From: Bacteroidales bacterium
Lineage (GTDB): Bacteria; Bacteroidota; Bacteroidia; Bacteroidales; Muribaculaceae
Length of the DNA: 10,572 nucleotides
Direction: 5' to 3'
Assembly (NCBI GenBank): GCA_004557195.1
Contig: SFER01000080.1
Coordinates: 1 to 10,572, forward strand
Numbering within the stretch: position 1 is the stretch's first letter; each line of letters opens with the position of its first letter. This document shows positions 1 through 6,862 of the stretch, piece by piece. The translations under genes and the position numbers were made by a program. The notes under the pieces are model-generated. The model did not search any database and had not been told where the DNA came from. It saw only the letters and a program-made list of their open reading frames with translations.

Positions 1-29
1 TTACAAGCAAAATCAAAGCAAGAATACAA

Positions 30-76
30 AAAATACACATAAAACAGGCTGAACTCGATGCAATGGAGTTCAGCCT
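30..76 (-). terminator. Rho-independent terminator of the salvage operon
   Basis: An 11-base perfect inverted repeat (46-56 AGGCTGAACTC and 66-76 GAGTTCAGCCT) encloses a 9-base loop. Read on the minus strand, the second arm is followed by GTTTTATGTGTATTTTTTG (about 45 down to 27), a T-rich tail. It begins 28 bases after the stop codon of the tandem SGNH gene, the expected place for the operon's end. The T-run is interrupted, so efficiency may be moderate. In the remaining bases to the left edge (1-29) I see no gene or signal. Confidence 0.85.
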
Positions 77-103
77 TGTTTGATACTTCAAGTGAAACGC
101 TTG

Positions 104-1231
104 TTAGATTTCGGGGGAAATGTACTTGAACAGCAGATTGCGCCATTTAAGATAGCCCACACCCATGAGGTGGTAGCCATCGTTGGTGTAAATGGGTGCG
201 AGTTGGTTCTTCTTCGCCAGTTGCGGGAAAAGGTCTATCCATGCCACACCATATTTGCCGGCAAGTTTCTTTAATTTGGCATTGATTTCACGAATCTGCT
301 TCTCTTTTCCGGCGAATGCCTCGTAGCCTTTGTAGGTAGAATTAATTGGAGAAAGTCCTACGAGCACCACCTTGCTGTCGGGAGAATAAGTCCTAACCGC
401 ATCAAGGCTTTTGCGCACCGAAGCAAGGATATCAGCCTCGTTAATATCGCCTTTGAGTCCGCTATACTCGGCTGTGATTACGATTTGAGCCGGTTTTGCC
501 TTTGCCACCTGTTCCACGAGTGCAGGAAGGGTTGCACAATTGTCTCCATTGGTGCGTTTTTTCACCTTTGAGTTCTCAAGCAGTTCAAACCATTCACATC
601 CCGATACAAGAGAGCCGCCCACAATGACAATATCACCGGGATTTATCGAGTAGAGGGGCTCGCTCACTAATCCGATATGGGGTGCAAGAACCTCAGCCCA
701 AGCCTTGTAGCCCGAGGTGTTGAGATGCAATCCGTCGGCGGTAAATTCGCGTCGCAAATTGCCTTCCTCGTCAACGAGTGCCGGAACCACATCGATGTAG
801 GTGATTCCCTTCTTCGCAGCCATTTCCACAAGGATACGATTCAGGTCGATTTGCACCTGTTCCGTTCCTATCAGGTTGCGATATCGCTTAAAACTGTTGT
901 TAAAAGGGAATACACTTTGAAGATACAACTTTGTGGATGGCGATTTTGCCATGATATAGTCGCACAATTTCCCGATTGCCGAGGCTATACTGTCTGCCGA
1001 GAGGTGATGCGAAATATCATTCACTCCACCCAGGAGAAAGAGTTTCTTGGGATGCCCCGCGATATACGGGTCCACGCGGTCGTACATTCCCTGGATTATG
1101 TCGGATATGATTCCACGGTTTTTGATATTAGGCAAGTTAAAAATCTCGTGCCAGTCACCACCGTTGGTGATGCTGTTCCCGAGCATGACAATATCAGCAC
1201 TATGGTGATTATTGATTTTCGCGATAAGCAT
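104..1231 (-). CDS. Tandem-domain SGNH/GDSL hydrolase, cytoplasmic, function unassigned
   Basis: This 375-residue protein consists of two SGNH (GDSL-type esterase/lipase) domains in a row. Domain 1 (about residues 12-187) has the full set of blocks: nucleophile Ser20 in MLGNSIT, Gly40 in NRGIISD, Asn71 in GGVND, and Asp166/His169 in DGLHLN. Domain 2 (about 199-372) keeps Ser207 in VGGSLVSG and Asp351/His354 in DGYHL, but block III reads ITAEYSGL, so the oxyanion-hole Asn is missing. The ATG at 1231 is the first start available, because an in-frame TGA lies at 1246-1244; the protein therefore has no signal peptide. It overlaps the end of murQ by 23 bases, which suggests translational coupling. 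SGNH enzymes hydrolyse O-acetyl and other esters, including those on sugars. Inference: it may deacetylate 6-O-acetyl-MurNAc or a similar salvaged sugar inside the cell. The fold is secure; the substrate is not known. Confidence 0.85.
   Translation of the reverse strand: MLIAKINNHHSADIVMLGNSITNGGDWHEIFNLPNIKNRGIISDIIQGMYDRVDPYIAGHPKKLFLLGGVNDISHHLSADSIASAIGKLCDYIMAKSPSTKLYLQSVFPFNNSFKRYRNLIGTEQVQIDLNRILVEMAAKKGITYIDVVPALVDEEGNLRREFTADGLHLNTSGYKAWAEVLAPHIGLVSEPLYSINPGDIVIVGGSLVSGCEWFELLENSKVKKRTNGDNCATLPALVEQVAKAKPAQIVITAEYSGLKGDINEADILASVRKSLDAVRTYSPDSKVVLVGLSPINSTYKGYEAFAGKEKQIREINAKLKKLAGKYGVAWIDLFPQLAKKNQLAPIYTNDGYHLMGVGYLKWRNLLFKYISPEI
1209..1231 (-). promoter_or_regulatory. 23-base gene overlap, murQ / tandem SGNH gene
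   Basis: The ATG of the SGNH gene (1231-1229) lies inside the last codons of murQ, whose TAA is at 1211-1209. No Shine-Dalgarno-like sequence precedes this ATG (AAGAAAGCAGTGG is the upstream sequence). Ribosomes finishing murQ could re-initiate backwards over a short distance, so the two proteins are probably made in linked amounts. Confidence 0.6.
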
Positions 1232-2027
1232 CCACTGCTTTCTTCACCGAGCCGTGGAGAAGAAGCAATGAGCGTGCATCATCGTAGCGAAGTCCGAGTT
1301 CCTCTACAATCATGCGAGTGCCGCGGTCAACGAGTTTGGCATTAGAGAGTTGCATATTCACCATCTTGTTGCCTTTCACACGTCCGAGTTGAATCATGGT
1401 GGTGGTGGTAATCATGTTGCAAATCATCTTTTGTCCTGTACCCGATTTCATGCGCGAACTACCTGTTACATATTCGGGGCCCACAATCATTTCGATGGCT
1501 ATTTCGGCAGCCTCCGAGATTGGTGCGTCGGGATTTGATGTGATAGCGGCGGTGAGACAGCCATATTCACGAGCTGCCTTGAGCGCTCCGATTACATAGG
1601 GTGTTGTGCCCGATGCTGCGATTCCGATAACGGTATCCTTCGGGGTAATGTTGTGAATTTGAAGATCTTTCCAGCCTTGGTTGGTGTCGTCTTCGGCATT
1701 TTCAACAGGGTTGCGCAAAGCGGTATCGCCACCGGCAATAAGTCCGATTACCCATGTTGGTTCCATACCGAATGTGGGAGGGATTTCTGAAGCGTCGAGA
1801 ACACCGAGGCGGCCCGATGTGCCGGCTCCCATATAGAAGATGCGTCCACCCTTCTTCATGCGTGGCACGATCTGCGATACGAGTTTTTCGATTTGAGGTA
1901 TAGCCTTTTCTACGGCATCTGCCACCTTGTGGTCCTCGCGGTTGATATCGGTGAGAATTTCAAGCACCGATTTCTTTTCCAAATCGTTGTACAACGAAGG
2001 TTGTTCGCTAATTTTTACAAAAGCCAT
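1209..2027 (-). CDS. murQ: N-acetylmuramic acid 6-phosphate etherase MurQ
   Basis: MurQ cleaves the D-lactyl ether of MurNAc-6-phosphate, giving GlcNAc-6-phosphate and D-lactate in the cytoplasm. The 272-residue sequence is one SIS (sugar isomerase) fold, slightly shorter than the 298-residue E. coli enzyme but complete. Visible signatures are GAGTSGRLG (67-75), DASEIPPTFG (78-87), PVENAEDD (107-114), ASGTTPYV (138-145) and GSSRMKSGTGQK (189-200). Glu81 and Glu112 occupy the positions of the two catalytic glutamates of E. coli MurQ (Glu83 and Glu114). The ATG at 2027 starts 9 bases after the kinase stop; the upstream bases are A/T-rich with no ribosome-binding consensus. The kinase just upstream supplies its substrate, and the dehydrogenase at 4061-6850 can use its D-lactate. 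GckR-type regulators share the fold but lack this full motif set. Assignment is firm. Confidence 0.97.
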   Translation of the reverse strand: MAFVKISEQPSLYNDLEKKSVLEILTDINREDHKVADAVEKAIPQIEKLVSQIVPRMKKGGRIFYMGAGTSGRLGVLDASEIPPTFGMEPTWVIGLIAGGDTALRNPVENAEDDTNQGWKDLQIHNITPKDTVIGIAASGTTPYVIGALKAAREYGCLTAAITSNPDAPISEAAEIAIEMIVGPEYVTGSSRMKSGTGQKMICNMITTTTMIQLGRVKGNKMVNMQLSNAKLVDRGTRMIVEELGLRYDDARSLLLLHGSVKKAVDAYRENQ

Positions 2028-2036
2028 AATACTAAT

Positions 2037-2876
2037 TTATTTAGAGTGATACAATATTAAGCCTTCCATAGGGCTCTTGATGATGGTGCCGATTGTGCAA
2101 TCGACCGAAGCGGCGGCTTCTTCGAGCACCGAGCGATAATACATTGCTATAGAGCCTACAAAATTGACTTTGAGTGATTTATAATTCTTATAATTGGTGA
2201 TATTTCTCACAAAGAATGCCTTGAATGCGTTGAGCACAAGACGGTGAACAGCCGGCTCTTCGATGTTTTTGGCAAGGAAGGGCGAGAGGGATGCGAGGAA
2301 TCGGTTGGCAAACGGCTCGCGATACACTCGACGGATTATCTCGAGACGGTCGAGGTCGTATTCTTTGAGGAATTTCTCGCAAAGTGGCTCCGGAAGCTGT
2401 TTTTTGAGCACATCGCCCACGAGCAACTTGCCAAGCACTGCCCCACTACCCTCATCGCCGAGGATATAGCCGAGCGGCGATACATTGTCCACAATCTCTT
2501 TGCCATCATAATAGCACGAATTGGAGCCTGTACCAAGAATACAAGCAATTCCCGGTTCGTTTCCGCACAAAGCGCGTGCCGAAGCGAGCAAATCGGAATG
2601 AACCTCGATTGTTTTTGCCGGGATGTGAGCACGGATTGCTCCTCTCACATTGGAACAGATATCCTCGGCAAGACAACCCGCGCCATAGTAATATACTTCA
2701 TCGATATCGAAATCTTTCACATGTGGGAGTAGTTCGTTTTCGATGTTGTTGCTCATTTCTTCTTGGGTCATCATCAGAGCGTTCATTCCGCAAGTGAAGA
2801 TTCGAGCCTTGACCTCTTTTCCATTTAGCACACACCAGTCTATTTTGGTGGAGCCACAGTCTGCAATTAAAATCAT
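2037..2876 (-). CDS. murK: BadF/BadG-family amino-sugar kinase, probable MurNAc/GlcNAc kinase MurK
   Basis: This 279-residue protein of the ASKHA fold (BadF/BadG/BcrA ATPase family, like N-acetylglucosamine kinase) transfers phosphate from ATP to the C6 hydroxyl of an amino sugar. Visible elements: phosphate-1 loop DCGSTKIDW (6-14), likely catalytic Asp95 in HSDLLASARA, phosphate-2 loop LGTGSNS (114-120), the family segment PLGYILGDEGSG (134-145), and the adenosine-site motif VNFVGSIAMYY (237-247). Length is normal and no signal peptide is present. Its ATG overlaps the stop of the MurT-like gene in ATGA, and murQ follows 9 bases after its stop. That order matches the murT-murK-murQ cluster described for Tannerella forsythia, and the Clostridium MurK of this family accepts both MurNAc and GlcNAc. 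The family is certain; MurNAc as main substrate is inferred from context, and GlcNAc or glucosamine remain possible. Confidence 0.88.
   Translation of the reverse strand: MILIADCGSTKIDWCVLNGKEVKARIFTCGMNALMMTQEEMSNNIENELLPHVKDFDIDEVYYYGAGCLAEDICSNVRGAIRAHIPAKTIEVHSDLLASARALCGNEPGIACILGTGSNSCYYDGKEIVDNVSPLGYILGDEGSGAVLGKLLVGDVLKKQLPEPLCEKFLKEYDLDRLEIIRRVYREPFANRFLASLSPFLAKNIEEPAVHRLVLNAFKAFFVRNITNYKNYKSLKVNFVGSIAMYYRSVLEEAAASVDCTIGTIIKSPMEGLILYHSK
2873..2876 (-). promoter_or_regulatory. ATGA stop/start overlap, MurT-like gene / kinase gene
   Basis: On the minus strand the bases 2876-2873 read ATGA: the kinase start codon and the TGA of the transporter share two bases. This is a classic sign of translational coupling. 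It fits recalled work on the Tannerella pair, where MurT and the kinase had to be supplied together for MurNAc uptake in E. coli. Confidence 0.8.
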
Positions 2877-4054
2877 ATCTTTATATAAATTTTCTTTTTG
2901 TACAAAATATATCCAATACTCCAGTTGATTGCTATAAATATTAACGCGTATAATAGTGATGCAAAAGTTTTGTCTTCGATAAATGAGCCGAGGAATTCTC
3001 GATAGATGAGCGAATGTATCGAGATATCACAGATAGAAATGGTGCCGAAGAGAATGCTCAACACTCCGCCGAGAACATACATGAACAGCGGGTTGATGCC
3101 AAACGATTCAAAGAATCTACACCACTCTTTGTGGCCGCGAATGTCAATTATCCAAATGAGGAGTGCCAGCAAGGTTGAGGCGAGACCACATGTGGTGAGC
3201 ACAAATGTAGGCGACCATATTTTTTTGTTGATTGGAAGTCCGTAACTCAAAAGGAATCCTGCGAATGTGAGGATTGCTCCCACGATAAACAGGCGCTCGA
3301 TGCGCTGGTGGTTGTCCTTCACTGTCATCACAAAGGTTGCCACCCAGAATCCGAGAAGCACGTGGGCAATGGCAGGAAGGGTGCTTAGGATGCCTTCGGG
3401 GTCGAATGCGATGCGCACTCCGTCGATTGAATCGTGATACATGTGGCTGTCGCCGAGCACTGCCAAATCCACTCGCGCAATTATGCTCTGTTCCGAGAAT
3501 TCATAGCCGTTGCCCAAAATGAGTATGGCTGAATAGGCAACCAAGATAAGTGCTATTATCCACGGAATGAAACGATGCTTCACAAAGATGGCTACAAAAG
3601 CGACTGCACAATAGCATAGTGCCAAACGGGGCATGACTCCGAGGATGCGAAGTGTGTCGAAGCTGTTGGCGGCTGCGAGAATCTGCCCGCCGAGCGAGAG
3701 CGATGCCACTTCCTCGGGTGGATTGGCGAGTGTGCGGCAGAATTTGCCAAACCACGCTATCGCGAGTCCGATTGCAAAAATCACTATGGTGCGGCGCACG
3801 ATTTTCCACACGAGTTGTCCCGATGGGGTGAAGTCCGATTTACGCAACGAGATGAATGTGGAGATTCCCATTATGAACATAAAGAATGGAAACACCAAAT
3901 CAGTGGGTGTAAGCCCGTTCCACGAGGCGTGGGCAAGCGGAGCATAAATATTACCCCATGAACCGGGATTGTTCACAAGAATCATTCCCGCTATGGTAAT
4001 ACCTCGAAGTATGTCGAGGGCAAGGATGCGATTTGATTGTTTTGTGGGTTGCAT
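2873..4054 (-). CDS. murT: DUF5009/COG4299 multipass membrane protein, probable MurNAc transporter MurT
   Basis: This 393-residue inner-membrane protein has about 10 hydrophobic segments, starting near residues 11-28 and 50-70 and ending with one at about 367-385, followed by a lysine-rich tail. It belongs to the NagX/COG4299 family, related to heparan-alpha-glucosaminide N-acetyltransferase (HGSNAT). The family signature is present near the start: LALDILRGITIAGM (11-24) and HASWNGLTPTDLVFPFF (42-58). His42 matches the histidine that carries the acetyl group in HGSNAT. The corresponding gene next to a kinase and murQ in Tannerella forsythia has been described as a non-PTS MurNAc transporter, and the gene order here is the same. 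The start at 4054 lies 6 bases after the preceding stop. Transporter function is therefore the best call from context, but the preserved acetyltransferase residue leaves a transmembrane acetylation role open. Confidence 0.8.
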   Translation of the reverse strand: MQPTKQSNRILALDILRGITIAGMILVNNPGSWGNIYAPLAHASWNGLTPTDLVFPFFMFIMGISTFISLRKSDFTPSGQLVWKIVRRTIVIFAIGLAIAWFGKFCRTLANPPEEVASLSLGGQILAAANSFDTLRILGVMPRLALCYCAVAFVAIFVKHRFIPWIIALILVAYSAILILGNGYEFSEQSIIARVDLAVLGDSHMYHDSIDGVRIAFDPEGILSTLPAIAHVLLGFWVATFVMTVKDNHQRIERLFIVGAILTFAGFLLSYGLPINKKIWSPTFVLTTCGLASTLLALLIWIIDIRGHKEWCRFFESFGINPLFMYVLGGVLSILFGTISICDISIHSLIYREFLGSFIEDKTFASLLYALIFIAINWSIGYILYKKKIYIKI

Positions 4055-4060
4055 TTGTTT

Positions 4061-6850
4061 CTATTTTTTAGGTGTTGTACATTCGTCAACAAGATATACA
4101 ATTGATTGATACGGGATGCCCGAATGGGTTGTTAATCCCACTTCGCATGTGCGGCTGTTGGAGAATCCGCGTTTCACTCCGGCTGCCTCGATTTGACCGC
4201 GAAGTTTGCGCAATGCGTAGGCGTTCACTTCGGGATGGGTGAATCCTTTGTCTCCGGCGAAGCCACAGCATCCTACTCCTTCCGGCACCACTACATTGAT
4301 TGAACAAAGGCGAGCAAGTTTTATCATCTTGTCGGCAATGCCCATGTGGCGCGATGAGCAAGTAACGTGTACTGCAACCGGTTCGCTTGTGGGATGGAAA
4401 TCGAGACGGTCGATTAGGAAATCATAGATAAACTCAACAGGCTCGTAGAGTTTCAGTGTCTTCATCACCTTGCGCATTCGGTGCAAGCACGGACTTTGGT
4501 CGCAGAGCACCGGATATTCGCCATTATTGGAAGCGACAAGAAGTGCTGCCTCGAGTTCCGCCGATTTGCGGTCGGCAATGTCGGGCATTCCTTTGCTTTC
4601 CCATATTGTTCCACAGCAATAATCTTTCATATTCATGGGGAATATCACCTCATATCCCGCCTTGTTGAGGAACTGCACCATCTTATCCACAAGTGAGTCT
4701 TTGACAGGCGAATTGTTGGAGATGCCCATGGTTTGATTGATACAACTCGGGAAATACACCACTTTCAATGGCGAAGAGCCGCCGGGGATGAAATGGGGAT
4801 ATACCGGACGCGGGAGTGATGGTGTCCACAATGGAAGTCCCATCGAGTGGAGTGCCTTGCCAATCGAAGTTACAGCGCTGTCGCCGAGTACGGAATTGGC
4901 AAATGAGGCTACAGACAATGCCGGGCGAAGCGCCGACTTTATTGTCGAGAAGTTGCGGGCTGCAAAATCACCCACCTTGTATCCGAATGTACCCGGGCGA
5001 AGGGCTAACTCGCGGATTTCGTGCACAAGTTCGCCGGTGTTTATCTTCATCGGGCAGGATGTGCTACACAATCCGTCGCCGGCGCAGGTCTCATTGCCGA
5101 AATATTTGAATTGGCGTTCGAGCGAGGCGAGGCGAGCCGGGTCTTCGCCGGTTTTGCGAAGGCGTGCCATCTCGCGCACTATCACGATGCGCTGTCGAGA
5201 AGATAGTGTGAGTCCGCATGTGAGGCAATTCACCTCGCAGAATCCACACTCTATACATTTGTCGATTTGCTCGCTTGCAAGTGGCAGCGGCTTGAATCCT
5301 TTGATGAAACATTCGGGGTCGTCATTGAAAATCACTCCCGGATTGAGGAGGTTGTCGGGGTCGAAAAGGTGTTTCACCTCTTTCATAACGCCGAATGCTT
5401 TTTCGCCCCATTCTTTTGCCACAAATGGAGCCATGTTGCGACCGGTGCCATGCTCGGCTTTAAGCGAGCCGTCATATTTATCCACAACGAGATGCTCCAC
5501 TTCCTCCATGAGATGGCGGTAGCGGTCAACCTCGGCTTGTGTGTCGAAACTTTGTGCTATGATGAAGTGGTAATTCCCCTCGAGTGCGTGTCCGTAGATG
5601 CAAGCATCGGGATAGCCATGTTTCTGGAGCATGTTCACCATATCCACTGTGGCTTCGGGAAGGTCCTCGATGTGGAATGCAATATCCTCGATGAGCACGG
5701 TTGTGCCGGGCTTGCGTGTTCCGCCCACCGACGGGAAGATTCCGGAGCGAATTGACCAATATTTGGAGTATTCCTCGGGGATGTCGGTGAATCGTGCAGG
5801 CACATGGAGACGATATTTCTCCACAATCTTGGTGATTTGGTCGATATTTGCCTGCAGTTCCTCTTTGGTGTCTGCTTTTGTCTCGGTGAGCACTGCGGTG
5901 AGTCCTTCGCCGGTGGTGTCGTTCACCGACGAGAGCGATTTGGCATCGAGCAGTTCGGCACTATGAACAGGAGCCTTCTTAAACTCTACTACAGCCTGGC
6001 AAGCCTCTTTCATATCCTCGAAATAGAGCATTGCGCTTGCCGAGTGGGGATAGGCGTGCTCGGTTGCCATGGTCATTTCGGAAACGAAAGCGAGTGTGCC
6101 TTCCGACCCCACCATAAGGTGTGCGATGATGTCAAACGGGTCGGTGAATCTCACGAATGGCAGGATATTGAGTCCTGTTACATTCTTGATGGCATATTTA
6201 TAATTGATTCGTTCAACGAGGTCTTTGTCGGCAAGGACGCGGTCGCGGATTTCCTCGATTTTTGCGATGAAATCGGGATGCGATTTCTTAAACTCTTCGC
6301 GGCTTTGCTGATTTCCGGTGTCGAGCACAGTGCCATCAACAAACACGATACGAAGCGACAAGAGTTCGCGGTCGCTGTTGGCGTGTGTGCCACAGTTCAT
6401 TCCGCTCGCATTGTTGGCAAGAATACCACCCACCATCGCGCTGTTCTTGGAAGCGGGGTCGGGAGCAAATATTCTGCCGTAAGGCTTCAGAATTTCATTC
6501 ACTCTCGAACCTATGATTCCCGGCTGCATTGTTATCGAACGTGCATCGGGAGCCACTTGGTATTTTTCCCAATTTTTGCCTGCCACAATGAGGATGGAGT
6601 CGCTCACCGCCTGTCCCGACAGCGATGTGCCTGCCGCGCGGAAGGTTACCGGCAGATGAAGTTTTGATGCGAGAGCAAGTAGCCTTGCCACTTCGCTTTC
6701 ATCTTTCGAGCGAACTACAATCTTCGGTATCAATCTATAAAATCCGGCATCTGTTCCCCATGCGAGGCATCGCAGGTCGTCGGTGTATATGCGCTCCCTC
6801 GGTATAAAAGTAGCGGCTTGGTCGAGAAATGACTTATAATTCTGATTCAT
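4061..6850 (-). CDS. FAD- and Fe-S-binding D-2-hydroxyacid dehydrogenase (Dld-II/YdiJ type), probable D-lactate dehydrogenase
   Basis: This 929-residue single-chain flavoprotein has three parts. Residues about 1-260 form the PCMH-type FAD-binding domain (VTFRAAGTSLSGQA at 68-81, NNASGMNCGT at 146-155). Residues about 265-510 form the FAD-linked oxidase C-terminal domain, with AEHGTGRN at 465-472. The rest is a GlpC-like Fe-S half: a CxxCxxCxxxC cluster at Cys532/535/538/542, a second at Cys589/595/599 (599 followed by Pro), then two cysteine-rich CCG modules (PSC to Cys703, CCG at 745-747; Cys831, CCG at 861-863). There is no signal peptide, so it is probably attached to the inner face of the membrane, giving electrons to a quinone or another carrier. 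Dld-II of Shewanella has this architecture and oxidises D-lactate to pyruvate. E. coli YdiJ, a relative, is linked to D-2-hydroxyglutarate. D-lactate is favoured because MurQ in the same operon releases it. Confidence 0.88.
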   Translation of the reverse strand: MNQNYKSFLDQAATFIPRERIYTDDLRCLAWGTDAGFYRLIPKIVVRSKDESEVARLLALASKLHLPVTFRAAGTSLSGQAVSDSILIVAGKNWEKYQVAPDARSITMQPGIIGSRVNEILKPYGRIFAPDPASKNSAMVGGILANNASGMNCGTHANSDRELLSLRIVFVDGTVLDTGNQQSREEFKKSHPDFIAKIEEIRDRVLADKDLVERINYKYAIKNVTGLNILPFVRFTDPFDIIAHLMVGSEGTLAFVSEMTMATEHAYPHSASAMLYFEDMKEACQAVVEFKKAPVHSAELLDAKSLSSVNDTTGEGLTAVLTETKADTKEELQANIDQITKIVEKYRLHVPARFTDIPEEYSKYWSIRSGIFPSVGGTRKPGTTVLIEDIAFHIEDLPEATVDMVNMLQKHGYPDACIYGHALEGNYHFIIAQSFDTQAEVDRYRHLMEEVEHLVVDKYDGSLKAEHGTGRNMAPFVAKEWGEKAFGVMKEVKHLFDPDNLLNPGVIFNDDPECFIKGFKPLPLASEQIDKCIECGFCEVNCLTCGLTLSSRQRIVIVREMARLRKTGEDPARLASLERQFKYFGNETCAGDGLCSTSCPMKINTGELVHEIRELALRPGTFGYKVGDFAARNFSTIKSALRPALSVASFANSVLGDSAVTSIGKALHSMGLPLWTPSLPRPVYPHFIPGGSSPLKVVYFPSCINQTMGISNNSPVKDSLVDKMVQFLNKAGYEVIFPMNMKDYCCGTIWESKGMPDIADRKSAELEAALLVASNNGEYPVLCDQSPCLHRMRKVMKTLKLYEPVEFIYDFLIDRLDFHPTSEPVAVHVTCSSRHMGIADKMIKLARLCSINVVVPEGVGCCGFAGDKGFTHPEVNAYALRKLRGQIEAAGVKRGFSNSRTCEVGLTTHSGIPYQSIVYLVDECTTPKK

Positions 6851-6862
6851 ACAACTTTAATA

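Noticed and set aside
1209..1260. Possible frameshift that removed a signal peptide from the SGNH protein
   Set aside because: The bases upstream encode the intact C-terminus of murQ in another frame and contain no signal-peptide-like sequence in any frame. An in-frame TGA at 1246-1244 fixes the start.
677..1345. Plus-strand open frame of 222 codons across the SGNH/murQ junction
   Set aside because: It is antisense to two well-supported genes, has no family resemblance or start context, and its composition fits a shadow frame.
2028..2036. Internal promoter between kinase and murQ (AT-rich gap)
   Set aside because: The gap is only 9 bases and I see no clear Bacteroidota -7 (TAnnTTTG) and -33 (TTTG) pair in suitable positions. 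The AT-rich bases are better read as translation-initiation context.
4737..6667. Long plus-strand open frames (4737-5522, 5267-5755, 5804-6667) opposite the dehydrogenase gene
   Set aside because: Their translations have no recognisable domain and mirror the codons of a complete, motif-rich minus-strand gene. They are shadow frames produced by its codon use.
4061..6850. Glycolate oxidase (GlcD) or glycerol-3-phosphate dehydrogenase GlpC as the name for the dehydrogenase
   Set aside because: GlcD lacks the Fe-S half, and GlpC lacks the FAD half and works with GlpA/GlpB, which are absent. The fused 929-residue architecture matches the Dld-II/YdiJ type.
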